Source of the DNA: Victivallaceae bacterium
GTDB taxonomy: Bacteria; Verrucomicrobiota; Lentisphaeria; Victivallales; Victivallaceae
Assembly (NCBI GenBank): GCA_028691615.1
Contig: JAQUYX010000006.1
Span: 1-40,238 of the forward strand
Reading direction: 5' to 3'
Length of the DNA stretch: 40,238 nt
The notes beneath the pieces are model-generated. The model was not told where the DNA came from. It ran no database searches and saw nothing but the letters and a program-made list of their open reading frames with translations. Each line of letters begins with the position of its first letter. The first letter of the stretch is position 1. This document shows positions 8,827-16,970 of this stretch, in pieces. The translations under genes and the position numbers were made by a program.

Positions 8827-9540
8827 TCAATCGGAAATGATTTCCGTAAAGGTACGACGCGTGGCGATTTTGAACAAGCCGTTGCGTTTGAATTTTCCTT
8901 TATCGACCAAAAGATAGCTCAATTCCGCTTTTTCCAGCACCTCTGTCAACAGCAGCGAATGATATTCGTGGTTGGTCGTCACGCGTTCCTCCGTTACACC
9001 GAACGCGGAAACAAACGCTTTGCGGATCGACAGCCGCTCCAGCTCCCGGATGGCAGCCTGCCCGAGAAAGGCATTCAGCTGCAAATCGTAACTTCCTCCC
9101 AGCGCGATCAGAACATAGTGCGCCGGAAAGCGATGAAAATTCTGGATCACCGACACCGAATTCGTCACGATCGTCAGATTGGAAAACGCCGAACCGATCA
9201 ACCGTTCTGCAAGGCATCCGACAGTGGTGGACGAGTCCAGATAGAGGATGTCCCCCTCGCAAATTCGCTCCAGTGCTTTTTGCGCAATCGCCTGTTTCCC
9301 GGCTCTGTTCCATTCGACGCGATCCAAAAACGGCGACGACATTTTGTCCGCCCGCGCAGGCGTCTCGATAAACGCCACACCGCCGTGCATCTTGCGCAGC
9401 ACATCCCGCGCCGCCAGCTTGGCAATATCCCGATGGATGGTGGCTGACGAGACGCCGAAATGCCGTCGCAATTCATTGACAGTGCAATATTTTCGGCTCT
9501 TCATAAAATCAATGATGGCAAATTCCCGGATCGTTTGCAT
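8827..9540 (-). CDS. DeoR family transcriptional regulator
   Basis: 237 residues, the usual DeoR length. An N-terminal winged helix (VNELRRHFGVSSATIHRDIAKL, about residues 18-40) is followed by LRKMHGGV, the standard link to the sugar-phosphate-sensing domain. That domain carries LDSSTTVGCLAERL and TIVTNSVSVIQNF, typical of the ISOCOT effector fold related to ribose-5-phosphate isomerase. DeoR proteins usually repress until a phosphorylated intermediate accumulates. The gene is divergent from the PfkB-led sugar operon, with 215 AT-rich bases between, so it is the probable repressor of that operon and of itself. B. subtilis IolR and E. coli YihW are DeoR-type relatives in similar contexts. Family is certain; ligand is unknown. 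Confidence 0.93.
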   Translation of the reverse strand: MQTIREFAIIDFMKSRKYCTVNELRRHFGVSSATIHRDIAKLAARDVLRKMHGGVAFIETPARADKMSSPFLDRVEWNRAGKQAIAQKALERICEGDILYLDSSTTVGCLAERLIGSAFSNLTIVTNSVSVIQNFHRFPAHYVLIALGGSYDLQLNAFLGQAAIRELERLSIRKAFVSAFGVTEERVTTNHEYHSLLLTEVLEKAELSYLLVDKGKFKRNGLFKIATRRTFTEIISD

Positions 9541-9564
9541 GCGTTCGCGCTTCCCCTCTCTTTT

Positions 9565-9592
9565 TCAAAGAGAAGATACTTCCATCTCTTGA
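9565..9592. promoter_or_regulatory. Inverted repeat upstream of the DeoR gene (candidate operator)
   Basis: TCAAAGAGA (9565-9573) and TCTCTTGA (9585-9592) are complementary apart from one extra base. The repeat starts 25 bases before the DeoR start codon and is well placed for autoregulation. Confidence 0.4.
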
Positions 9593-9616
9593 GAAAATCA
9601 AGCAGAAAAAGCACAA

Positions 9617-9657
9617 GAAATGAGAAATTATGAATCATTTATCATTTTGTTTCATTT
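9617..9657. promoter_or_regulatory. Cluster of ATGA/TCATTT half-sites in the divergent control region
   Basis: GAAATGA (9617) faces three TCATTT copies (9635, 9642 and 9652), giving several hyphenated inverted and direct repeats in 41 bases. Repeated half-sites are common for DeoR-family repressors that bind as tetramers. The region is AT-rich, so chance is a real alternative. Confidence 0.35.
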
Positions 9658-9685
9658 TTATTCTAAACTTCTCATTCCAAGCCAC

Positions 9686-9713
9686 TTGTTTTTTTACGTC
9701 GCGCGGCTATACT
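9686..9713 (+). promoter_or_regulatory. Promoter of the seven-gene sugar operon
   Basis: TTGTTT (9686-9691), a 16-base spacer and TATACT (9708-9713) form a plausible sigma-70 promoter, with transcription expected to begin near 9720 and the first start codon at 9756. The candidate DeoR sites lie just upstream. Confidence 0.5.
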
Positions 9714-9755
9714 TCTTCTATAAAGCGACAATCGTCTTAAGGAATCTAAAAAAAA

Positions 9756-10664
9756 ATGGCATCCTTGAAACAATTTGATTTCGTCGGACTGGGCTTCGCC
9801 AGCAATGACGACCTGTCGGTTCTGCCTTGCATCCCGATTGACAGCAAGGTCAAGATCCTCCATCACATGGTACAAGGCGGCGGACCATCTGCCAATTCCA
9901 CCGTCGCCGCCGCACGGCTCGGTCTTTCCGCCGCATATCTGGGCGTCGTCGGCGACGATGCGCCGGGAACGGCGATTCTCGCCGATTTTCAAGCCGAACA
10001 CGTCGATATTTCCGGAATGACCGTCCGAAAAAACCGCACCTCCCCTGTCGCCTACTGCTGGATTGAGGAACCGACCGGGAAACGCAGTGTGGCATGGACG
10101 CGCGGCGATTTGGAGGAACTCGAAGCAGACGAAATCAATCTTGATTTTGTCCGCGGAGCAAAGATTCTGCACCTCGACGGCCACAATCCGAAAGCGGCGA
10201 TCGCGGCGGCGCGCGAGGCGAAAAAGCACGGTGCGCTGGTCAATTTTGACGCCGGAACCATCCGCGATGGCGTCGACGAGCTGCTGAAATTGGCGGATCT
10301 TCTAATCGCCTCCGAAGAGTTCGCCAGGCGCTACACCGGAGAGGACAAGCTGGAAAATGCACTTCACAAGCTCGGCACATTCGGTGCGCAAGTGACCGGA
10401 ATTACCATGGGGGAGCAAGGTTCCATGGCACTGGATGGACAGGTTGTTTTGCACTGCCCGGCTTTTCGCGTCCGGGCGGTCGACACCACTGGTGCGGGCG
10501 ACGTGTACCACACCGGGTTCGCGGTGCGGTATCTGGAAACGCACGACTTGATCGAGTGTATGCGTTTCGGCTCGGCAGTTTCGGCGCTCAAGTGTCTGAA
10601 AACGGGCGGCCGCACCGGGATTCCGGCGCGGCAGCAGGTAAATGATTTTCTGGCGACACATTAA
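9756..10664 (+). CDS. PfkB family sugar kinase, ketohexokinase/YihV-like
   Basis: 302 residues, normal for a ribokinase-fold kinase that phosphorylates a sugar with ATP. The N-terminal substrate signature is QGGGPSANSTVAAARLG and the C-terminal signature DTTGAGDVYHTGFA contains the catalytic base Asp249. After it comes ALKCLKTGGRTGIP, which closely resembles the same region of E. coli YihV (6-deoxy-6-sulfofructose kinase) and, more distantly, ketohexokinase. It does not look like standard IolC. It is the first gene of the operon, with a 25-base gap to the isomerase. In context it probably adds a phosphate to a ketose or keto-acid made by the neighbouring isomerases, priming it for the class II aldolase at the operon end. 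Family is firm; substrate is inferred. Confidence 0.9.
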   Translation: MASLKQFDFVGLGFASNDDLSVLPCIPIDSKVKILHHMVQGGGPSANSTVAAARLGLSAAYLGVVGDDAPGTAILADFQAEHVDISGMTVRKNRTSPVAYCWIEEPTGKRSVAWTRGDLEELEADEINLDFVRGAKILHLDGHNPKAAIAAAREAKKHGALVNFDAGTIRDGVDELLKLADLLIASEEFARRYTGEDKLENALHKLGTFGAQVTGITMGEQGSMALDGQVVLHCPAFRVRAVDTTGAGDVYHTGFAVRYLETHDLIECMRFGSAVSALKCLKTGGRTGIPARQQVNDFLATH

Positions 10665-10689
10665 TCTTGCTTAGAAAAGGACAGATTGG

Positions 10690-12063
10690 ATGACAAAGAA
10701 TTTCAAGATCGGGTATCTGCCGCTGACCAAGGCGAATTGGACCAATGATACGCTGGAAACGGCGCGCAAAAAAGCAAAATTATTTTTGCAGAACCTTCCC
10801 GGCGTGAAGGTCGTCGGCGGCGACCGCATGATCGACTTCGAGGACAAAGCCATCGCCGAGTTGGATTTTTTTGAGAAGGAACGGCCCGATCTGATCGTGG
10901 CGCATTTCATGACCTTTTCGCTCGGAGTGATCGTCCCAATGTTCGCTCAGCGTCTGAAAGTCCCGGTCGTCCTCTGGTCGATGAAAGAACCCGATCCGGC
11001 GGGAGGCCGGCTTCAGAACAACTCGTTCTGCGCGGCCAACATGAATTCGCATTTCCTGTACCGCATGCACGTTCCTTATTTCCACATTCACGCTGAAGTC
11101 GGTTCCCCTCAGGCCGACGCCGGACTGGAAAAAGCGATCCGTGTCACCCGTACGAACAACGTCCTGCAGCGAATGCGCATCGGGGTAATCGGCGGCCGCG
11201 TGCCGGGCTTCTTCACTTCCAGCTGCGATGAGATGCTTTTGCGCACCAAGATCGGGCCGGAGGTGAAATTCATTACAGAACACGAGGTGATTGAGGCGGC
11301 GCGAAGCCTTTCGGCAGCCGAGCTTTCCGAAGCGAAAAAAACCATTCTTTCCGACGCGTCCGTCCATCCGACCGACGGCCCCTGCGGCGAGCAGCTCGAT
11401 AAATCCGCAGCGCTTTATGCCGCCGTACTCAAGATGAGGGACAAATTCCTTGTCGATACCTTTGCCATGCGCTGTTGGCCGGAGTTCATTTCCAGCGATC
11501 TCTACGGAATCGCCGTATGCTCGACCATCGGACACCTGACCAACCACGGCTGTCTGACCGCCTGCGAGGGCGACGCATACGGCGCGGTCATGATGCGGAT
11601 CGAGCAGGAACTCACCGGAAAACTGCCGTTCTTCTGCGACATGATCGTCATGGAGGGAGAATCCGGCGTGGCATGGCACTGCGGCGCTGCTCCATGCAAA
11701 CTCTGCAAAGACGGCTTCCAGCCGCAACTCCGGCGCAGCGCCACCATCGAGGGCGGCGGTGTCAAAGGTGTTACCGACGAATTTCCGCTCAAACCCGGTC
11801 GGATCACGCTGGCGCGCCTCGGAGAAACGCGCGACGGCGAAAAATTCCGAATGCTGATCGCGACCGGAGAAGGACTGGACACCGATCTTTTTGTCCGTGG
11901 GAATCCGCTGAGAATCAAATTCGACGCAGGCTGTGACAAACTGCGTGAGGTCGTGATCGAACAGGGATGGGAACACCATTACGCGCTTTGTTACGGCGAT
12001 CTGGTCCCGGCACTGCTTGACCTCTGCCGAATTCTGGAAATCGAAGCTGTCGTTGTGCGCTGA
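10690..12063 (+). CDS. L-fucose/L-arabinose isomerase-like protein
   Basis: 457 residues, similar in size to arabinose isomerases and shorter than canonical FucI (about 590). The N-terminal third has a Rossmann-like pattern around DLIVAHFMTFSLG and VPVVLWSMKEP. Metal and catalytic candidates are Glu293 and Asp295 in TACEGDAYGAVMM, and His429/His430 in WEHHYALCYGDL near the C-terminus, matching the C-terminal histidine-GD signature of the FucI/AraA superfamily. CGAAPCKLC is an unusual cysteine cluster. Such enzymes interconvert aldoses and ketoses with a divalent metal. It follows the PfkB kinase and precedes iolB in the same operon. The family call is good, but many distant members of this superfamily have unknown substrates, so fucose or arabinose should not be assumed. 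Confidence 0.82.
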   Translation: MTKNFKIGYLPLTKANWTNDTLETARKKAKLFLQNLPGVKVVGGDRMIDFEDKAIAELDFFEKERPDLIVAHFMTFSLGVIVPMFAQRLKVPVVLWSMKEPDPAGGRLQNNSFCAANMNSHFLYRMHVPYFHIHAEVGSPQADAGLEKAIRVTRTNNVLQRMRIGVIGGRVPGFFTSSCDEMLLRTKIGPEVKFITEHEVIEAARSLSAAELSEAKKTILSDASVHPTDGPCGEQLDKSAALYAAVLKMRDKFLVDTFAMRCWPEFISSDLYGIAVCSTIGHLTNHGCLTACEGDAYGAVMMRIEQELTGKLPFFCDMIVMEGESGVAWHCGAAPCKLCKDGFQPQLRRSATIEGGGVKGVTDEFPLKPGRITLARLGETRDGEKFRMLIATGEGLDTDLFVRGNPLRIKFDAGCDKLREVVIEQGWEHHYALCYGDLVPALLDLCRILEIEAVVVR

Positions 12064-12086
12064 ACAGAAAAAAGGAGATTCGTATC

Positions 12087-12881
12087 ATGCCGAATTTGTT
12101 GATTCATCTCGATCCCCAACAGGGATATAACAATGTGTTTCAACTTGGCGAATACCAGATGAAGCTGACGCGCTTCGGAATCGTCCGACTCGCGAAGGGA
12201 AGTTCGCTTGAAGCCGACACCGGAGAAATGGAAGCCGCGCTGGTGATTCTCGGTGGGAAACTCTCAATCAAAGGCAACAACTTCGCATTCGACGAAGTCG
12301 GAAAACGCCGGAATGTTTTCGACGGAACTCCGCATACGATCTATCTGCCGCGGCGGACAAGTTACACTGTGACCGCGCTGACCGATGTCGATTACGCGCT
12401 CAATGAGTCCCCCGTTTCGCGCGATACGGCCAGGCCATGCGTAATTGCGCCGGAGCAGACGCGGTCATTTGCCATCGGGCGCGACAACTTCACCCGTGCC
12501 GCCACAGTCATGATCGACGAAAAATTCGACTCCGAACACTTCTACATCGGAGAAGGCATGATTCCGTCGGGCAATTGGTCCGGCTATCCGCCCCACCGCC
12601 ACGATTTTGACAATCTTCCGGACGAGATCGACATGGAGGAGACCTACTTCTACCGCTTCGATCCGGCGGGGGGATTCGGCATTCAGAAGGTCTATCAGCC
12701 GGACGGGAGCATCGACGAAACCTACACAGTCAAAAACAACGACACCGTCGCCATTGCAAAAGGGTTTCATCCACTCTGCGGCGCTCCCGGATACCGGATG
12801 TATTATCTCTGGACCATGACAGGCAAAAACAACCGCGGCTTAATCTCGCTCAAAGATCCCGCGCACAGCTGGGTGAAATAG
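12087..12881 (+). CDS. iolB: 5-deoxy-glucuronate isomerase family protein (IolB-like)
   Basis: 264 residues, the normal IolB length, with AAAGGAG before the ATG. IolB isomerises 5-deoxy-D-glucuronate to 2-deoxy-5-keto-D-gluconate in inositol breakdown. It is a bicupin, and strong family signatures are present: NVFDGTPHTIYLP in the first cupin, then PSGNWSGYPPHRHD (His170, His172 as metal ligands), EETYFYRF (Glu184/Glu185), GFGIQKVYQPDGSIDETY, and GFHPLCGAPGYRMYYLW with the last ligand His. The four-base gap to the FGGY kinase suggests translational coupling. None of the usual partners iolD, iolE or iolG is in the window, so a related 4- or 5-deoxyuronate could be the true substrate. Confidence 0.9.
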   Translation: MPNLLIHLDPQQGYNNVFQLGEYQMKLTRFGIVRLAKGSSLEADTGEMEAALVILGGKLSIKGNNFAFDEVGKRRNVFDGTPHTIYLPRRTSYTVTALTDVDYALNESPVSRDTARPCVIAPEQTRSFAIGRDNFTRAATVMIDEKFDSEHFYIGEGMIPSGNWSGYPPHRHDFDNLPDEIDMEETYFYRFDPAGGFGIQKVYQPDGSIDETYTVKNNDTVAIAKGFHPLCGAPGYRMYYLWTMTGKNNRGLISLKDPAHSWVK

Positions 12882-12885
12882 CCCC

Positions 12886-14394
12886 ATGAAAAACGACGGA
12901 ATCCTGCTGGGAATCGACTTCGGCACGGGGGGATGCAAAGCCTCCGCCGTGACCATTTCGGGTTCTTTGCTCGGCGATGTCAGCGTCGAATATCCGACCG
13001 AGTTCGCACATCCCGGCTGGGCGGAGCAGAATTGCGCCGACTGGTATGTCGCCATGTGCGATGCGTTGAAGAAACTGCGGGAAAACGGGGTCGACTTTGC
13101 CCGAGTCATCGCCGTGGCCTTCGATGGTTCGACGCACAACGCAGTCCTGCTCGACGGCGCGATGAAGCCGGTGCGCAAGACAATCATGTGGACCGACCAG
13201 CGCAGCACCGAGGAGGCTGCGGCTTTGTCCAGGGAGTACGGCAGAAGCATTTATGAGCGGGCATTTCAAATGCCGTCGCCGACATGGACGCTCCCGCAGC
13301 TGATCTGGTTGAAAAAACACGAGCCGGAAGCACTGGCGCGCACAAAGCATTTGCTGTTCGTCAAAGATTACGTCCGCTATCTGGTTTCCGGCGTGGCCGC
13401 AACGGACCACATCGAAGCGCAAGGAACGCTTTTTTACGACATGCACAACAAAACCTGGGCGGAGGATCTGGCCGCCCTTGCCGGATTGCGCGCCGCGATG
13501 CTGCCGGAATTGATCGCGCCGACCGACCGCTGCGGCAATGTGACCGCGCAAGCGGCGCAGGCAACCGGGATTCCCGAAGGCACACCGGTTATCTGCGGAA
13601 CCTCGGACTCCGCCGCCGAGGACTACGGCGCCGGCGCAGTCGAACCGGGGGACTGCATCATCAAACTTGCGACCGCCGGAAACGTCAACGTCATGACCGA
13701 TGCGCCGCATCCGTCGGAAAAAACCTTGACCTATTCCCATGTGATCCCCGGAATGTATTACAGCGTCGCGGCGACCAACGCCGCCGCGCTCTGCCAGCGC
13801 TGGTTCCGCGACGCGTTCTGCGAGGCGGAAAAAAGCGAGGCTGCACGCAGAAAGATCAATCCGTTTCTGCTGCTGGATAAACTTGCATCCGCGTCTTCTC
13901 CGGGGGCTGGAGGCGTCCTGTTCCACCCCTATTTGCAAGGCGAGCGGTCGCCGTACTGGGACGCAAAACTGCGGGCGAGTTTCACCGGAGTCTCCATTTC
14001 CTCGACCAAGGGGGATTTCCTTCGCGCGCTCTTTGAAGGCGTCGCCTATTCGTTGCGCGACTGCCGCACTGTACTGGATGAGATGCACTTGCCGGTCAAA
14101 CGGGCGTTTCTGATCGGCGGCGGCGCGCGGGGGGCGCTTTGGAGTGAAATCGTCTGCGGCGTTTTTAATCTGCCGCTGGCCGTACCGACGCCCGGAGACG
14201 CATCGTTCGGCGCGGCGCTGATCGCCGGAACCGGAATCGGAGTGTTTCCCGATGCGAAAACCGCCGTAAAACAGTGTTTGCGCATCGACAAAAATCTTGT
14301 TCCAAAGCAAGAGCTTGCGGCGTTTTACGCGCATGGATTTCAACGTTACCGGGCAATTCACGATGCACTTGCCGGGGTCTATTCCAATTTTTGA
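12886..14394 (+). CDS. FGGY family carbohydrate kinase, xylulokinase-like
   Basis: 502 residues, typical of FGGY kinases. The ATP-binding signature GIDFGTGGCKA opens the protein; HPGWAEQNCADWY and IMWTDQRS follow as in xylulokinase. The second domain holds FLIGGGARGALWSEIVCGV and the final APTP-like PTPGDASFGAALIAG. Where xylulokinases have SGQMHG, this protein has FDGSTHN (with a plausible catalytic Asp in AFDG), so its sugar may not be D-xylulose. The family phosphorylates ketoses and polyols with ATP. It starts four bases after the iolB-like stop without its own clear ribosome site. Operon context suggests it acts on the product of the FucI/AraA-like isomerase. A second kinase (PfkB) in the same operon implies either a bisphosphorylated intermediate or two converging branches. 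Confidence 0.9.
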   Translation: MKNDGILLGIDFGTGGCKASAVTISGSLLGDVSVEYPTEFAHPGWAEQNCADWYVAMCDALKKLRENGVDFARVIAVAFDGSTHNAVLLDGAMKPVRKTIMWTDQRSTEEAAALSREYGRSIYERAFQMPSPTWTLPQLIWLKKHEPEALARTKHLLFVKDYVRYLVSGVAATDHIEAQGTLFYDMHNKTWAEDLAALAGLRAAMLPELIAPTDRCGNVTAQAAQATGIPEGTPVICGTSDSAAEDYGAGAVEPGDCIIKLATAGNVNVMTDAPHPSEKTLTYSHVIPGMYYSVAATNAAALCQRWFRDAFCEAEKSEAARRKINPFLLLDKLASASSPGAGGVLFHPYLQGERSPYWDAKLRASFTGVSISSTKGDFLRALFEGVAYSLRDCRTVLDEMHLPVKRAFLIGGGARGALWSEIVCGVFNLPLAVPTPGDASFGAALIAGTGIGVFPDAKTAVKQCLRIDKNLVPKQELAAFYAHGFQRYRAIHDALAGVYSNF

Positions 14395-14405
14395 ACAATC
14401 AACAG

Positions 14406-14417
14406 GACGGCAGTGCC
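14406..14417 (+). repeat. GACGGCAGTGCC motif copy 1 (between FGGY and FAD genes)
   Basis: Exact GACGGCAGTGCC, sitting in the 50-base gap between two operon genes. The same 12-mer is found once more on the other strand at 17807-17818, and a one-base variant occurs twice elsewhere. Its core GGCASTGCC is a near-palindrome. Confidence 0.5.
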
Positions 14418-14444
14418 GGAGCACAACACAGCAAGGAGAAAAAA

Positions 14445-15899
14445 ATGCTGGTATCGAAAACAAGTTATATGTACGAGATGATCCGTACCGAGCTGACCGA
14501 CATCCTCGGCGCGGAGTTCGTTCGTACCGGAGAAGCCGACAAGTTCGGTCACTCAGTCGATTACTACTGGGTTCCGGAGATGTGGCACGACCGCGGCATG
14601 GAAACACCGAAGCCCGACTTCATCGTTCACCCGGGATCGACCGAGGAGGTCGCCAAAGTCGTCAAGCTCGCCAATCATTACAAGATTCCGGTCGTCCCGT
14701 GGGGCGGCGGTTCCGGTTCGCAAGGCGGCGCGCTGCCGATCTACGGCGGCATCATCGTCGACATGAAGCGCATGAACCACTTCATCAAGCTGGACAAAGA
14801 GTCGCTCACCGTCACCTGTCAGACCGGCATAATCGCCCGGCACCTGGAGTGGCAGTGCAATAAAGAAGGCTACTCCACCATGCATTTGCCCGCCTCGATC
14901 GCATGTGCGACAATCGGCGGCTTCCTCGCCCACCGCGGAACGGGAGTGCTTTCGACCAAATACGGCAAGATCGAAGACATGGTCATGAGCCTTGAAGTTG
15001 TCACCGGCACAGGCGAAATCATCCGCACGCTGCCGGTTCCCCGTCACGCCTCGGGGCCGGATCTTACCATGCTCTTTCTCGGCAGTGAAGGCACGTTCGG
15101 AATCATCACCGAAGTGACGCTGAAGCTCCAGCCGCAGCCGGAATCCCGTCAGTTCCGCGCCTATATCTTCAAAGATTTCCATACCGCGATGAGCGCGGGT
15201 GCGGAGCTGATGCGCAGCCGGCTTCAACCCTGCGCGGTGCGGCTGTACGACGAAGAGGAGACGATCCACCATGTCCGCAAAGTATTCGGCATGGAATTGG
15301 ATCAGGGAGCGTATCTGGTATTCGGCTTCGACGGGCGAACAGAGATTGTCGATCTTCAGATGAAATACGCTCGCGAAATCATGGAGAAGAAGTATAAAGG
15401 AAAGGATCTCGGCAGCAAAGGAGGCGAACTCTGGTGGGAGAATAAATACAAATTCTTCTATCCGCCGTTCATGTTCCACATACCGCAGGCGTTTGGCACG
15501 CTGGACACGGTCGCGACCTTCTCGAACATCGAAAACGTTTACTGGGCAATGAAAAAAGTCGTCAACGAGAACTTTCCCGCCGCTCGTTTCATCGGGCACT
15601 TTTCGCATTGGTACGAGTGGGGATGCATGCTCTATGCGCGCTTCATCTTCGAGGAAAAAGATGTGCCCAAGGACCCTCGCGAAGCGGTCGCTTTGTACAA
15701 CCGCGTCTGGGATATGGCCATCCGCGCGGCAATCGCCAACGGCGGAGTAATCAACGAACACCACGGCGTCGGTTTGAAGCTTGGACATTTCATGAAGGAG
15801 CTGTACGGCCCGGCAATGCCGGTTCTGGAGGGGATCAAACAGCAGCTCGATCCGAACAATATCATGAATCCCGGCAAGCTCGGTTTCAAAGGTCTTTGA
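14445..15899 (+). CDS. FAD-linked oxidase (GlcD / alkyl-DHAP synthase superfamily)
   Basis: 484 residues from the ATG at 14445, which follows GCAAGGAG at good spacing; the longer open frame upstream overlaps the FGGY gene and is rejected. The PCMH-type FAD domain runs from about residue 50 to 235: FIVHPGSTEEVAKVVKLAN, the pyrophosphate loop PWGGGSGSQGG, and MLFLGSEGTFGIITE. The C-terminal cap ends with NEHHGVGLKLGHF and DPNNIMNPGKLGF, standard for the FAD-oxidase C domain; the double His resembles alkyl-DHAP synthase as much as GlcD. Members oxidise 2-hydroxyacids such as glycolate or lactate. The next gene, 19 bases on, is a CCG-type Fe-S protein, the usual electron-accepting partner of GlcD-like subunits. 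Together they probably oxidise a hydroxyacid made in this pathway. Cytoplasmic or membrane-peripheral. Confidence 0.88.
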   Translation: MLVSKTSYMYEMIRTELTDILGAEFVRTGEADKFGHSVDYYWVPEMWHDRGMETPKPDFIVHPGSTEEVAKVVKLANHYKIPVVPWGGGSGSQGGALPIYGGIIVDMKRMNHFIKLDKESLTVTCQTGIIARHLEWQCNKEGYSTMHLPASIACATIGGFLAHRGTGVLSTKYGKIEDMVMSLEVVTGTGEIIRTLPVPRHASGPDLTMLFLGSEGTFGIITEVTLKLQPQPESRQFRAYIFKDFHTAMSAGAELMRSRLQPCAVRLYDEEETIHHVRKVFGMELDQGAYLVFGFDGRTEIVDLQMKYAREIMEKKYKGKDLGSKGGELWWENKYKFFYPPFMFHIPQAFGTLDTVATFSNIENVYWAMKKVVNENFPAARFIGHFSHWYEWGCMLYARFIFEEKDVPKDPREAVALYNRVWDMAIRAAIANGGVINEHHGVGLKLGHFMKELYGPAMPVLEGIKQQLDPNNIMNPGKLGFKGL

Positions 15900-15918
15900 G
15901 AGAAAGGAAAATTGCATC

Positions 15919-16956
15919 ATGCATATTGAAAATTATACCGACGCAACCCAAAACTGCCGTTTCTGTTTTATGTGCCGCCATCTCTCGGGGATCGGCAATG
16001 TGACCTTCACCGAGGCGGACACGCCGCGCGTCCGCGCGTCGATGATCTACGGCATCACACTGCACCCGGAGAAACTGTCGGAACCGGACTTCATCGACAC
16101 GATCTACCGTTCCGATCTTTCTGCGGCCTGCCGTTTTCACTGCGTGAGCCACTTCGACGAAAACGGCCTGAATCTGGCCGCGCGCGCCGACATCGTCGAG
16201 GCCGGGCTTGCGCCGGAGTACGTCAAAGTCATCGCAGAGGAGCTCAAACAATCCGCCAAGTGGAGCTCATCGGGACAAGGGAATGTCCTCTATTTTGAGG
16301 ACCGTTACACGTCGGAAGCGAAAACCGTCTCCGCCGCGTTCCGCAAAATCATGAAAAAAGCGCAAATCCCCTACATGACCATTCAGGGCGGTTGCATCGG
16401 CAAAGCGCTTGCCGTCCTCGGGTTCGGCAAGGATGCCAAAGAAGTGACCCAAGCCTTTGCGGCCGCAGTCAACGCAACTGGCGCAAAAACGCTGGTCGTC
16501 TCCAATCCGGCGGCTTACGATGCACTGACGAGCGACTTCCCGACGTTCGGGGCGAAGTTAAACGCCAAAGTCCAGCACACGAGCGAATACCTCGCGTCGC
16601 TGAAACTCAAAGTCACTCAAAAAGCGCCCGCCGTCTATTATCTGGAAAGCGATTTCCTTAAAAATTACGACGGCAATCTTCCCGGTCCGCGCGCATTGCT
16701 GAAGGCGATGGGGGCCAAAGTTCTGCCCTTCGGCACGAACAACGAGGAATCCTACACTTGCGCAGAAGGAGCGGTCGTGCTGCCGAAAATCGACGCCACG
16801 CTGGTCGAAAAGCTCGCTCATTATGTTGCCGCACGCGCCGATCATCCGGATGAGGACGTGATCGCGGTCGCTTCTCCCTACACCAAGATCCAGTTGGAAA
16901 AATACACCAAACTGCAGGTAAAGACGCTCGAAGAGCTGTTTGCCGCCGCGCTCTGA
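15919..16956 (+). CDS. Degenerate Fe-S / CCG-domain oxidoreductase subunit (GlcF/GlpC-like)
   Basis: 345 residues with AGAAAGGA before the ATG. The N-terminus looks like a two-cluster ferredoxin domain of GlcF/GlpC proteins that has lost one cluster. First motif: Cys13, Cys16 and Cys19, then Ser23. Second motif: Ser65 and Ser68, then Cys71 and Cys75. The retained set Cys13-16-19-75 is exactly the ligand set of one [4Fe-4S] cluster. The remaining protein aligns by eye with two CCG (HdrB-type) domains, but their cysteines are mostly gone: the usual CPTC positions read SNPAAY and ASPYT, and the CCG position reads YTCAEG. It lies between the FAD oxidase and the aldolase, probably passing electrons from FAD onward. 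The degeneration call is from motif spacing and needs an alignment. Confidence 0.75.
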   Translation: MHIENYTDATQNCRFCFMCRHLSGIGNVTFTEADTPRVRASMIYGITLHPEKLSEPDFIDTIYRSDLSAACRFHCVSHFDENGLNLAARADIVEAGLAPEYVKVIAEELKQSAKWSSSGQGNVLYFEDRYTSEAKTVSAAFRKIMKKAQIPYMTIQGGCIGKALAVLGFGKDAKEVTQAFAAAVNATGAKTLVVSNPAAYDALTSDFPTFGAKLNAKVQHTSEYLASLKLKVTQKAPAVYYLESDFLKNYDGNLPGPRALLKAMGAKVLPFGTNNEESYTCAEGAVVLPKIDATLVEKLAHYVAARADHPDEDVIAVASPYTKIQLEKYTKLQVKTLEELFAAAL

Positions 16957-16970
16957 AAAAGGATTGACTC

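Noticed and set aside
10780-11979. 399-codon open frame on the minus strand
   Set aside because: Shadow of the FucI/AraA-like gene.
14274-14444. N-terminal extension of the FAD oxidase
   Set aside because: It overlaps the end of the FGGY gene, lacks a ribosome site and does not look like protein; the ATG at 14445 follows AAGGAG.
12850-14607. 585-codon open frame on the minus strand
   Set aside because: Antisense to the FGGY kinase, with no motif and an arginine-rich composition; the plus-strand frame carries full kinase signatures.
14553-15920. 455-codon open frame on the minus strand
   Set aside because: Antisense to the FAD oxidase; no recognisable domain.
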